Source: Oscillospiraceae bacterium
GTDB taxonomy: Bacteria; Bacillota_A; Clostridia; Oscillospirales; Oscillospiraceae
DNA length: 7,638 bases
Direction: 5' to 3'
Assembly (NCBI GenBank): GCA_017470325.1
Contig: JAFUES010000081.1
Coordinates: 1 to 7,638, forward strand
The number at the start of each line of letters is the position of its first letter. The first letter of the stretch is position 1. Shown here one piece after another: positions 1 to 6,549 of this stretch. The translations under genes and the position numbers were made by a program. The notes below the pieces were generated by a model. That model was not told where the DNA came from, ran no database searches, and saw only the letters and a program-made list of their open reading frames with translations.

Positions 1-1428
1 CGGATTTTCCGGCAGGATACCATAGCCCAGGATAGCCGTGGAGCCGAGGGGATAGGTAAAGCGCTCCACATAGCTTACATTGTTGCCCTCAATGGTCTCA
101 ACCACTGTAGCGCCGTTTACATCATATACGTCAGTCACCAAACCTACATGGTCGGACAACTGATTCCGGTCCATATCGAAAAAGATCACGTCGCCGCCCT
201 TGGGTCGATACTCACCAGCCGGGACATACATCCCCCGCTCGGTGAGGGCATCGATCCAGGTGGTGCAGCCGCAGTCATAGGGGAAGGCCGTCTCCGGAAC
301 ATCGGCGTAGTACAGGCAGAAGGAGACAAACATGGCGCACCAGTCTCCATAGGGCAGACCGTACCAGGCGCCGTAACGGGTGTAGCCCTTCTTGACGTCA
401 TCTACTACCTCAAAGTTGTTCTGGCTCTCCGCGTAGCCCAGCTGGGTCTTGGCGATCTCCACCACGTCGCGGCTCCAGTCGCCGCTCAGCTCTAGGTTCT
501 CGAACTGTGCGGTCCAGATCGCCTCATTCTCCACATCCGCAGTGGAGTCGCTCTCCCCGTACGGGTTCTCTTGGTTCTGTTCTTTTTCTCTTTTTGCCTT
601 CTCGGCCACTTCTTCCGCAGTCAACTCCACGGTCTTGAAGCAGTCCTCATTGTGGACATGCTCCACCAGCTGCAGCTGGCCGCAGATCAGATTGCCGTCG
701 GCGTCGTAACAGGACTCGTCATGGGTATGGATACCCTGCTGACCGCAGCTGAGATAGCAGCGGGTCTCGTAGCAGGCGTCTCCGTGAATATGAGCGCCCT
801 CACCGGCTTCCTTGCCGCAGATCAGAGCTTCCTCCCAGGCATAGCAAGCATCACTATGGATATGGCCTTCGCTCTCTTCCAGCTCGCAGGTCAACACCCG
901 ATCCCAGGCGTAGCACTCGTCGCTGTGTTCATGCTCTTCGCTCGTATCTTCGCAAATCAGCTCGCCCCGCACCAGACTATAGCATTCTTCCGTGTGGGCG
1001 TGGCCCTCGCTCTCTTCCAGGCCGCAGGTCAGGTCGCCCCGCACCAGGCCATAGCAATCCTCCGTATGCACATGTCCTTCTGTTTCCTCCTGGTCACAGG
1101 TCAGGACCATGCCGGTGGTATAGCAATCCTCCGTGTGCACATGCGCACGGATTTCCGGCAGCGGACACACCAGCACACCATCGGCATCATAGCAGTCGTC
1201 ATTGTGAACATGGGCCACATAATCTGCCCAGCCCTCCCCGGAGGGGGCCACGAACTGGCAGTCCAGCACCTGCTCACTATGGGTCTTGGCGACGCCGTTG
1301 AGCTTGAAGGCCGCGGCAGTTGCCAGGCTCACAATCAAAGCAAGACACAGAAAGATCGCTATCCACCTCTTATGTGACTTCTGTGCCGACAATATGTTAT
1401 TGATTTGTCTTTCCAGAGACTCGCCCAT
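1..1428 (-). CDS. Surface protein with HxHxxxCY repeats and CHAP domain (partial, runs off left edge)
   Basis: The reading frame is open for 476 codons and leaves the window without a stop, so the C-terminus is unseen. The ATG at 1428 has AAGAGGT 6 bases upstream. Residues about 22-41 form one hydrophobic segment ending in an Ala-rich stretch (LATAAA) that fits a signal peptide with an AxA cleavage site. Residues 73-263 hold nine modules of the form H-x-H-x3-C-Y/F, eight with a further Cys 9-10 residues after the first. A charged linker follows (about 270-300), then a CHAP (NlpC/P60-like) domain from about 318 to 475 with candidate catalytic Cys364 (DWCAMF), His427 (DHVGLV) and an acidic/Asn site at IEGNN (446-450). 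CHAP domains usually cleave peptidoglycan peptide or amide bonds. The Cys/His modules look like metal sites, but that is inference. It is the third gene of a probable operon, 50 bases after a signal peptidase. Similar clostridial proteins often continue into pilin-like domains and a sorting signal, which cannot be checked here. Confidence 0.88.
   Translation of the reverse strand, partial: MGESLERQINNILSAQKSHKRWIAIFLCLALIVSLATAAAFKLNGVAKTHSEQVLDCQFVAPSGEGWADYVAHVHNDDCYDADGVLVCPLPEIRAHVHTEDCYTTGMVLTCDQEETEGHVHTEDCYGLVRGDLTCGLEESEGHAHTEECYSLVRGELICEDTSEEHEHSDECYAWDRVLTCELEESEGHIHSDACYAWEEALICGKEAGEGAHIHGDACYETRCYLSCGQQGIHTHDESCYDADGNLICGQLQLVEHVHNEDCFKTVELTAEEVAEKAKREKEQNQENPYGESDSTADVENEAIWTAQFENLELSGDWSRDVVEIAKTQLGYAESQNNFEVVDDVKKGYTRYGAWYGLPYGDWCAMFVSFCLYYADVPETAFPYDCGCTTWIDALTERGMYVPAGEYRPKGGDVIFFDMDRNQLSDHVGLVTDVYDVNGATVVETIEGNNVSYVERFTYPLGSTAILGYGILPENP
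640..1212 (-). repeat. Nine tandem Cys/His modules, period 21-24 codons
   Basis: Within the partial surface protein, His pairs fall at residues 73/75, 96/98, 119/121, 143/145, 166/168, 189/191, 213/215, 234/236 and 257/259. Each is followed by Cys four residues after the second His (79, 102, 125, 149, 172, 195, 219, 240, 263) and then Tyr (Phe in the last). The first eight have a distal Cys at 88, 111, 135, 159, 181, 204, 228 and 249. The seventh carries one extra Cys (224) and the ninth lacks the distal Cys. Spacers are acidic (for example EESEGH). Two His plus two Cys per unit is the ligand set of small zinc sites. Confidence 0.9.
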
Positions 1429-1478
1429 GGCGTTACCTCTTCTTACATGATATATATGTAAAGCGTTTCAAAGCTTAT

Positions 1479-2060
1479 CTATTTGACCGGGCCAAGCTCC
1501 GTCAGCGGCCAAACCCGCAGCAGGAGCCTGCCAACGACCATATCGTTACTGACACAGCCGACCGCTGTATTGCGGCTGTCTATGCTGGTGGCCCGATGGT
1601 CGCCCATCACAAAGCACTTGCCTTCCGGAACTTGGTAAGGAAGGGAGATGTCACAGTCGCCGAGAGCTTTATCGCTGACATATGGCTCATACAGCAGCTG
1701 CCCGTTGACATATACATTGCCGCTTTCATCGATATCGACCCAATCGCCGGATGTCGCGATGACTCGTTTGATCAGAATACTGTTGTTGAAATAAAAGCCG
1801 ATCACATCGCCTGTCTTGTACTTTGAGTCGTTGAGTGTGACCACGATGTCGCCATCGTCCAGCGTGTTCGACATGGAGACACCGCTGATCTGCAATACCG
1901 GCATCAACAAAACCGCAATAATGACCGCCACCGCGGCCACGACCAACAAAGAAAAGATCGTGCTGCGGAGGACCCGGCCGAAATTGCTCTTATATCGTTC
2001 TTTTTTCAGTTCTTCTTCCAGCAATTCAATGGAAGGTATTGAAACCTGTTGCTCTTCCAT
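1479..2060 (-). CDS. lepB: Signal peptidase I
   Basis: A 193-residue type I signal peptidase, the membrane enzyme that removes signal peptides from exported proteins. An acidic/basic helix-prone N-terminus (1-29) is followed by one membrane segment (about 33-56) and an extracytoplasmic catalytic domain. The Ser/Lys dyad is visible: Ser62 in SGVSM and Lys98 in IKRVIATSGD. The third conserved box is GDHRATSIDSR at 153-163. A lysine general base marks the bacterial (P-type) enzyme, not the Ser/His SipW/ER type. The length is normal for a single-anchor Gram-positive enzyme. The ATG at 2060 has GAGGG 6 bases upstream. It lies between a coiled-coil gene and a secreted repeat protein, so it may be dedicated to that substrate, though a general role cannot be excluded. 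Confidence 0.93.
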   Translation of the reverse strand: MEEQQVSIPSIELLEEELKKERYKSNFGRVLRSTIFSLLVVAAVAVIIAVLLMPVLQISGVSMSNTLDDGDIVVTLNDSKYKTGDVIGFYFNNSILIKRVIATSGDWVDIDESGNVYVNGQLLYEPYVSDKALGDCDISLPYQVPEGKCFVMGDHRATSIDSRNTAVGCVSNDMVVGRLLLRVWPLTELGPVK

Positions 2061-2136
2061 GTCTTACCCTCTTTTGAACGATCCTACTGTTGCTATCTGC
2101 GCATGTCTGAATCTGCCGGCACAGCTGCCAACGCTC

Positions 2137-3021
2137 TTATTCGCCCTCGCTCTGCTGTCTGGCAGTGGGCGAGACGAGACTCCATACGCGCGCCCACAGC
2201 TCCTGGACTTCTGTTTCCTTCCGCTCCAAGCGGAGCTTCAACTCCCGGATCTCCGCATCCTTGGCTTCCAGCGTTCTGCAAAGCTGTTCGTTGCTGGACC
2301 GCAGATCTGTCATCGCCTGCTTCTGGTCTTGTTTCTGGCTGTTGCGCCAGGCCTGCATCTCCGTGCGGATCTCCCGCAGAGAGCCTTCCTTCTGTTCCAT
2401 CTGCCGGGTCAGACGCTCCACCTGGGCCTCTTTGGCGTTCAGTTTTTCACGCAGTTCCTGTGTGGACGCCTGAAACTCCTCGATCACATATTCCAGATCG
2501 GAGGAGCTGTCATAGCCGCCTTGCCGGGTCGTCGCCTGCAGCTGTTGGATCTGTGCGCTCAACTGCTGCCCCTGGGCCTGGGCCTGTGACAGCTTTGATT
2601 TGAGTCGCCGGATCTCGTCGTCCCTATCATCTAATTGCCGTCTGAGCCTGCGCTCGCTTTCCGAATCAGCCTGGGGTGCAGGCGTATAGACCGGCTGCCT
2701 GCGCAGCGCGGTCTTCAATTCTTCGTCCTTCGCATCCAGATGTCCCCTCAGCTTTTCCAGCTGCGTATCTTTTTCCGAAAGCTGGACCTTCATCTGATCT
2801 CGCTGAACGTCCTTCTCATTGAGTCGGCTCTTGAGTTTTTCCAGCTGAGCGTCCTTCTCGTTGAGCTTATCCTTTAAACGCTCGTTGCCTTCCATCGCGG
2901 CGGCAAGCTCTTTATTCAATTCTTCGATCTCCGCTTTTTGTCTGGCAACCTCACGGCTCTGCGCCAGCAGCAGGCGGAGAAGATCTTCCCGTTTCAGCTT
3001 ATGTAATTCTTTCTCTGTCAT
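2137..3021 (-). CDS. Coiled-coil protein with 14-residue repeats, function unknown
   Basis: A 294-residue, highly charged protein with no signal peptide or membrane segment, so probably cytoplasmic. The N-terminal about 30 residues (MTEKELHKLKREDLLRLLL...) form a Leu-rich amphipathic helix that looks like a distinct capping element. The rest is mostly coiled coil built from a two-heptad unit [L/M]-x-x-K-[D/E]-x-x-[hydrophobic]-x-x-[hydrophobic]-x3. It is seen four times in a row at 53-108 and again at about 130-143, 194-221 and 251-278. Two breaks interrupt it: a Pro-containing stretch at 109-125 and a Gly/Ser-rich one at about 163-175. The start at 3021 is the first Met and has only a weak purine-rich site (GGGGGCGA). 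It is first in a probable operon with the signal peptidase and the repeat protein. Generic database hits to SMC, mitotic-checkpoint or DNA-repair names would reflect coiled-coil composition and should not be taken as function. Confidence 0.87.
   Translation of the reverse strand: MTEKELHKLKREDLLRLLLAQSREVARQKAEIEELNKELAAAMEGNERLKDKLNEKDAQLEKLKSRLNEKDVQRDQMKVQLSEKDTQLEKLRGHLDAKDEELKTALRRQPVYTPAPQADSESERRLRRQLDDRDDEIRRLKSKLSQAQAQGQQLSAQIQQLQATTRQGGYDSSSDLEYVIEEFQASTQELREKLNAKEAQVERLTRQMEQKEGSLREIRTEMQAWRNSQKQDQKQAMTDLRSSNEQLCRTLEAKDAEIRELKLRLERKETEVQELWARVWSLVSPTARQQSEGE
2698..2865 (-). repeat. Four 42-bp units encoding 14-residue coiled-coil repeats
   Basis: Residues 53-108 of the coiled-coil protein divide exactly into four 14-residue units beginning LNEKD, LNEKD, LSEKD and LDAKD. 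Hydrophobic residues recur at unit positions 1, 8 and 11 in most copies (the second has Arg at 8). Degenerate copies occur further along at 2359-2442 and 2188-2271. The pattern suggests growth by in-frame duplication of a two-heptad block. Confidence 0.8.
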
Positions 3022-3073
3022 GAAGGTCGCCCCCGCAGTTGTGTTTATCGTTCCCTTTTATGCACAATCATGC

Positions 3074-3106
3074 GTAAAATAAATATACTTTATCAGTTTA
3101 TTTTAC
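3074..3106. promoter_or_regulatory. 10-bp inverted repeat over the -10 box, possible operator
   Basis: GTAAAATAAA (3074-3083) and TTTATTTTAC (3097-3106) are perfect reverse complements separated by 13 bases. The second arm contains the whole predicted -10 hexamer (3100-3105). The other arm lies about 10-20 bases into the transcript. Because one arm lies upstream of the expected start, it is more likely a DNA-level repressor site than an RNA hairpin. The regulator is unknown. Confidence 0.45.
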
Positions 3107-3128
3107 TGCAAAGTGTACTCATTTTCAA
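3100..3128 (-). promoter_or_regulatory. Predicted sigma-A promoter of the coiled-coil / signal peptidase operon
   Basis: On the minus strand TTGAAA (3128-3123, 5 of 6 to consensus) is followed by exactly 17 bases and TAAAAT (3105-3100, 5 of 6). Transcription would begin near 3093, leaving a leader of about 70 bases before the ATG at 3021. No experimental support is possible here. Confidence 0.6.
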
Positions 3129-3151
3129 TGATGTGTGATAAAAAACATCAT
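3128..3151. promoter_or_regulatory. 7-bp inverted repeat abutting the -35 box
   Basis: ATGATGT (3128-3134) and ACATCAT (3145-3151) are perfect reverse complements with a 10-base spacer. They sit immediately upstream of the predicted -35 hexamer (3123-3128), where an activator or a second repressor would bind. The arms are short, so a chance match in AT-rich DNA is possible. Confidence 0.3.
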
Positions 3152-3190
3152 ACAACTTTTTGAACCATTTTGCTCAGCCGCTAATCGTGG

Positions 3191-3215
3191 CATGATACTA
3201 TATTATAATATCATG
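3191..3215. promoter_or_regulatory. 25-bp near-perfect palindrome, possible regulator site
   Basis: CATGATA and TATCATG (7 bp) frame an inner palindrome TATATTATA. Eleven of the twelve base pairs around the centre at 3203 match, with only 3198/3208 mispaired. It lies about 65 bases upstream of the -35 of the minus-strand operon and about 175 bases upstream of the Nudix promoter. AT-rich composition favours such palindromes, so the role is uncertain. Confidence 0.35.
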
Positions 3216-3389
3216 GTTACAAAAAGATTACAATATATTTCTGAAAAAATTGCAGGAAAATGATAGCATATTCAGGATCGATGGCAACTGTATTTTTTTG
3301 ATTATACACTGCATACCATCAACAAAAGAGTCAACTCCACAAAGAAAAAGCGGCAGCACGACAAGAACAGTGCCCGTGCTGTGGGCGCC

Positions 3390-3418
3390 TTGCCATTTTT
3401 CCGCCTCTGTGCTAAGAT
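3390..3418 (+). promoter_or_regulatory. Predicted promoter of the Nudix gene
   Basis: TTGCCA (3390-3395, 5 of 6), a 17-base spacer and TAAGAT (3413-3418, 4 of 6) would start transcription near 3425. That is just ahead of a strong AAAGGAG ribosome binding site at 3432-3438 and gives a leader of only about 20 bases. Confidence 0.5.
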
Positions 3419-3445
3419 GATGCCACACAAAAAAGGAGCAGGCCC

Positions 3446-3913
3446 ATGAGAAATACCACACTGTGTTACCTGGAACGGGGCGACAGATACCTGATGCTCC
3501 ATCGGGTCAAAAAGACCATAGATGAGAATAAGGATAAATGGATCGGCGTAGGCGGTAAGTTTGAAGAGGGCGAAAGCCCGGAGGACTGCCTGCTGCGAGA
3601 GGTCCGGGAGGAGACCGGACTGACGCTGCACAGCTGGCGTTATCGGGGAATTGTCACCTTCGTCTCCGACGAATGGGGTACGGAATATATGCATCTGTTC
3701 ACTTCCGACGATTTCAGCGGCGAAATTGTTTCCTGTGAGGAAGGCGAGCTGGCATGGATCGGCAAAGAGGAACTGCTGACTATGCCCATATGGGAGGGTG
3801 ATAAGATCTTTCTGCGCCTGTTGCAGCAGGATGTCCCCTTCTTTTCTTTGAAGCTCTGCTATCAAGGCGACACGCTGACGCAGGCCGTTTTGAACGGTGC
3901 GTCCATCCTATAA
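3446..3913 (+). CDS. Nudix hydrolase, MutT/8-oxo-dGTP diphosphatase-like
   Basis: A 155-residue single-domain protein with an exact Nudix box G-x5-E-x7-R-E-U-x-E-E-x-G-U at residues 37-59 (Gly37, Glu43, Arg51, Glu52, Glu55, Glu56, Gly58). The acidic residues of this helix bind Mg2+ for attack on a nucleoside diphosphate linkage. The preceding WIGVGGKFEEGE and the N-terminal RNTTLCYLERGD strand resemble MutT/MTH1-type 8-oxo-dGTP diphosphatases, which cleanse oxidised nucleotides. The exact substrate is inferred and could be another (d)NTP. The start is secure: AAAGGAG lies 7 bases before the ATG. It is transcribed alone, with its own promoter and a terminator directly after the stop. The copper operon converges on it, but nothing in the sequence shows joint regulation. 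Confidence 0.92.
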   Translation: MRNTTLCYLERGDRYLMLHRVKKTIDENKDKWIGVGGKFEEGESPEDCLLREVREETGLTLHSWRYRGIVTFVSDEWGTEYMHLFTSDDFSGEIVSCEEGELAWIGKEELLTMPIWEGDKIFLRLLQQDVPFFSLKLCYQGDTLTQAVLNGASIL

Positions 3914-3920
3914 CAGCCGA

Positions 3921-3968
3921 AACGAAACAGGACCCTCTTTGCATTGGCAAAGAGGGTCCTGTTTCGTT
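3921..3968. terminator. Bidirectional terminator, 21-bp stem
   Basis: A perfect 21-bp inverted repeat (AACGAAACAGGACCC... paired with ...GGGTCCTGTTTCGTT) has a 6-base loop, CATTGG. It starts 7 bases after the Nudix stop and lies 10 bases beyond the copA stop on the other strand. Each strand has a GC-rich core followed by a T-rich outer arm (GTTTCGTT), so it can end transcription from both convergent units. Confidence 0.88.
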
Positions 3969-3978
3969 GGGGCGATGC

Positions 3979-4182
3979 TTATTCCACGCCGAGGACCTTG
4001 TAGTCCTGGGCCTCCACCGCGGCCTTCATGGTCTCGAAGTCCACGCTGCCGGTGACCACGGCCGTGCCGGCCTCATGGCTGACCGCCGCGCTCTCCACGC
4101 CATCCAGTGCCTCCAGCGCCTTCTTGACGCGGGCCTCACAGTGGGGGCACATCATGCCCTCGATCTTCAAAGTCTGTACCAT
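3979..4182 (-). CDS. copZ: Putative internally initiated CopZ-like copper chaperone (C-terminal part of copA)
   Basis: The last 67 codons of copA form a complete HMA fold of normal CopZ length. It begins at an ATG (4182-4180), has the metal loop GMMCPHCEA, and ends at the copA stop. AGGAGG (4196-4191) lies 8 bases upstream, inside the codons of the linker QEEETK. An independent copper chaperone carrying Cu(I) to the pump or to CsoR could therefore be translated from the same mRNA. Free CopZ encoded next to copA is common in Gram-positive bacteria. Whether this start is used is inference; the alternative is a purely fused domain. Confidence 0.5.
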   Translation of the reverse strand: MVQTLKIEGMMCPHCEARVKKALEALDGVESAAVSHEAGTAVVTGSVDFETMKAAVEAQDYKVLGVE

Positions 4183-6516
4183 TTTTGTTTCCTCCTCTTG
4201 ATTGTTGTGATCGGATTCTATTTGCGGCAGGATCGGTTCCTGGGATCTCTGTTTCAGCGGCTTGTCATGGCTGGCGTCACGGATATTCAGCAGATTCAGC
4301 CGCAGGGCATTCGTCACCACGCAGAAGCTGGACAGGCTCATAGCCGCGGCTCCCAGCATGGGGTTCAGGGTCAGCCCAGCCCACACAAAGGCTCCGGCTG
4401 CCACGGGGATGCAGATGGCATTGTAGAAGAAGGCCCAGAACAGGTTCTGGTGGATGTTCCGCAAGGTCCCCCGGCTCAGGCGGATAGCCGCCGCCACATC
4501 CAGAAGGCTGCCGTGCATCAGCACCACGTCCGCCGCATCCACTGCGATATCCGCACCGGCACCGATGGCGACGCCGATGTCCGCGCGGGTGAGCGCCGGG
4601 GCGTCATTGATGCCGTCACCCACCATGGCAACCTTACCGCTTTCCGCCAGGCGCCGGATGGTGTTCTCTTTGCCATCGGGCAAGACCCCGGCGATCACCT
4701 CATCCACGCCGGCCTGACGGCCGATGGCCTCTGCCGTGCGCTGATTGTCACCGGTTAACATAACAACATGAATGCCCATATTCTTCAGTTCCTGAACTGC
4801 CTGGGCGCTGTCCGCCTTGATCACATCCGCCACGGCGATGATCCCCAGCAGGCGCTCACCCCAGGCGAAGAACAGCGGCGTCTTGCCCTCTCCGGCCAGG
4901 CTTTCCGCCCGGTCGATCAGTGCAGTGGGTAGCGACAGTCGGCTTTCCAGGAAACGGCGGCTGCCGCCGCAGAGGGGCTTTCCGTCCAGACTGGCGATCA
5001 GGCCGTTGCCGGGCAGGGCCTGAAAATCCTCCACCGGGCGCAAGGCTGTCCCCTTTTCCGCCGCATGCTCCAGGACCGCACCCGCCAGCGGGTGCTCGCT
5101 CTTGCTCTCCAAAGCCGCGGCCAGAGCCAACAGCTCATCCGCGCTGACGCCCTCCGCAGGCAGGATATCCGTCACCTTGGGCGTACCCGCGGTGATCGTG
5201 CCTGTCTTATCCAGGGCGACCACCTGGACCCGTCCGGTCTCTTCCAGGGAGGCCGCCGTCTTGAACAGGATCCCCTGGCGTGCGCCCACGCCGTTGCCCA
5301 CCATGATGGCCACCGGCGTGGCCAGGCCCAGGGCGCAGGGGCAGCTGATGACCAGGACCGAGATGCCCCGGGCCAGCGCGAATCCCACGCTCCTGCCCGC
5401 GAGGAGCCAGATAGCCGTCGTGATCAGCGCGATGGTGATGACCACCGGCACGAACACGCCGGACACCTTATCCGCCACCTTGGCGATGGGCGCCTTGGTA
5501 GCTGCGGCGTCGCTGACCATGCGGATGATCTGGCTAAGGGTGGTGTCCTCTCCCACGCGGGTGGCCTCACAGCGGATGAAGCCCACCTGGTTGACCGTGG
5601 CCGCAGAGACCATATCTCCGGCAGCCTTGTCCACCGGGATGCTCTCACCGGTCAAAGCCGACTCATCCACCGCGCTGCTGCCCTCCAGGACGATCCCGTC
5701 CACGGGGATGTTCTCACCGGGGCGCACCACAAAGATATCGCCCTTCTTCACCTGCTCGATGGGCACTGTGCGCTCCTGCCCGTCCACTACCAGCGTGGCA
5801 GTCTTGGGCGCGATCTTCATCAGACCCTTCAGCGCATCCGTGGTTTTGCCCTTGGACCGGGCTTCCAGCATCTTGCCCACGGTGATCAAGGTCAGGATCG
5901 TGGCTGCGGACTCAAAATAAAACTCGTCCATCCAGGGCATGGCCGCTTCACTGCCGCCGCTGACCTGGGCCCCCGTCATGGCAAACAGCGCATACGTGCT
6001 GTAAGCAAAGGCCGCAGCAGCGCCCATGGCCACCAGGGTATCCATATTGGGCGCCTTGTGCAGCAGCCCCTTAAAGCCGCTGATGAAAAACTTCTGGTTG
6101 ATGACCATGACGATGACCGCCAGCAGCAGCTGGGTCAGTCCCATGGCCACATGGTTGCCGTCCATGAACCTGGGCAGGGGCCAGCCCCACAGCATATGGC
6201 CCATGGAGAAATACATCAGCACCAGCAAAAAGCCCAGGGACGCGATCAGCCGCCGTTTGAGGACCGGGGTCTCCCGATCCACCAGGGCGTCTTCGTCCTG
6301 GGAGGCGGTCTTCTCTCCGCCCTTGACACTGGCACCATAGCCCGCGTCCTCTACCGCCTTGATGATGGCACGCTCATCCGCCGTACCCTCCACACCCATG
6401 GAGTTGGTCAGCAGACTGACGGAGCAGGCGCTCACACCCGGCACCGCCGATACCGCCTTTTCCACTCGAGCCGAGCAGGCCGCGCAGCTCATGCCCGTCA
6501 CATTATATTGTGTCAT
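3979..6516 (-). CDS. copA: Cu(+)-exporting P1B-type ATPase with fused C-terminal CopZ-like domain
   Basis: An 845-residue copper pump that uses ATP to expel Cu(I). In order: an N-terminal heavy-metal (HMA) domain with GMSCAAC (Cys11, Cys14); membrane helices 1-4 (about 89-216); actuator motif TGES (289-292); CPC in helix 6 (392-394); phosphorylation motif DKTGT (Asp436); SEHPLA (His475) in the nucleotide domain; TGDN (588-591); GDGIND (633-638); helices 7-8 with the Cu(I)-class YN (698-699) and MSLSS (726-730); a polar linker of about 30 residues; then a second HMA domain with GMMCPHC (Cys790, Cys793). I chose the ATG at 6516 because AGGAAG lies 9 bases upstream. A GTG two codons earlier (6522) sits only 3 bases from that site. 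It is second in an operon, 33 bases after csoR, and so should be induced by copper. The C-terminal domain follows an in-frame ribosome binding site and may also be made separately. Confidence 0.96.
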   Translation of the reverse strand: MTQYNVTGMSCAACSARVEKAVSAVPGVSACSVSLLTNSMGVEGTADERAIIKAVEDAGYGASVKGGEKTASQDEDALVDRETPVLKRRLIASLGFLLVLMYFSMGHMLWGWPLPRFMDGNHVAMGLTQLLLAVIVMVINQKFFISGFKGLLHKAPNMDTLVAMGAAAAFAYSTYALFAMTGAQVSGGSEAAMPWMDEFYFESAATILTLITVGKMLEARSKGKTTDALKGLMKIAPKTATLVVDGQERTVPIEQVKKGDIFVVRPGENIPVDGIVLEGSSAVDESALTGESIPVDKAAGDMVSAATVNQVGFIRCEATRVGEDTTLSQIIRMVSDAAATKAPIAKVADKVSGVFVPVVITIALITTAIWLLAGRSVGFALARGISVLVISCPCALGLATPVAIMVGNGVGARQGILFKTAASLEETGRVQVVALDKTGTITAGTPKVTDILPAEGVSADELLALAAALESKSEHPLAGAVLEHAAEKGTALRPVEDFQALPGNGLIASLDGKPLCGGSRRFLESRLSLPTALIDRAESLAGEGKTPLFFAWGERLLGIIAVADVIKADSAQAVQELKNMGIHVVMLTGDNQRTAEAIGRQAGVDEVIAGVLPDGKENTIRRLAESGKVAMVGDGINDAPALTRADIGVAIGAGADIAVDAADVVLMHGSLLDVAAAIRLSRGTLRNIHQNLFWAFFYNAICIPVAAGAFVWAGLTLNPMLGAAAMSLSSFCVVTNALRLNLLNIRDASHDKPLKQRSQEPILPQIESDHNNQEEETKMVQTLKIEGMMCPHCEARVKKALEALDGVESAAVSHEAGTAVVTGSVDFETMKAAVEAQDYKVLGVE
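4180..4196 (-). promoter_or_regulatory. In-frame Shine-Dalgarno and start codon inside copA
   Basis: The minus strand shows AGGAGG, 8 bases, then ATG, with no stop in frame between the pump and the second HMA domain. It is a better ribosome binding site than the one in front of copA itself. Confidence 0.65.
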
Positions 6517-6525
6517 ATTCACACA

Positions 6526-6532
6526 CTTCCTC
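6526..6532 (-). promoter_or_regulatory. copA ribosome binding site (decides start)
   Basis: GAGGAAG is 9 bases from the ATG at 6516 but only 3 from the in-frame GTG at 6522. The ATG is therefore the better start. Confidence 0.75.
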
Positions 6533-6549
6533 TATGGGCTATTTTGCCC

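Larger units (their letters stand above)
3022..3445. other. AT-rich divergent intergenic region
   Basis: This 424-base stretch separates the minus-strand coiled-coil operon from the plus-strand Nudix gene. It is far richer in A and T than the flanking genes. It holds a predicted promoter for each side and three inverted repeats, listed separately. Between about 3220 and 3350 I see no gene, RNA fold or promoter that I can support. The minus-strand frames crossing it are open only by overlap with the Nudix gene and have no family features. Confidence 0.7.

Noticed and set aside
571..1377. 268-codon plus-strand open frame antisense to the Cys/His repeats
   Set aside because: Its apparent repeats mirror the minus-strand modules. 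The minus strand has the signal peptide, ribosome binding site and CHAP domain.
1457..1470. TGTAAAGCGTTTCA resembling a catabolite-response (cre) site before the repeat-protein gene
   Set aside because: The central CG is offset by one base from the cre consensus, so two core positions mismatch. There is no promoter nearby for it to act on.
1429..1478. Possible separate promoter for the repeat-protein gene (TTGAAA box)
   Set aside because: Any 17-18-base-spaced -10 is poor, and the transcript would begin at or after the ribosome binding site.
3354..3381. Hairpin CAGCACG / CGTGCTG upstream of the Nudix gene
   Set aside because: It has a 7-bp stem with a 14-base loop, no adjoining T tract and no gene to terminate. 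It lies upstream of the predicted start and so is not in the leader.
3302..3865. 187-codon minus-strand open frame over the Nudix gene
   Set aside because: It overlaps a gene with an exact Nudix box and has no recognisable ribosome binding site or family features.
3979..4182. Loss of the copA stop as a sequencing error or pseudogene
   Set aside because: Both HMA domains and the pump core are intact and in frame, and CopA proteins with a C-terminal HMA domain are known. The fusion is therefore taken as real.
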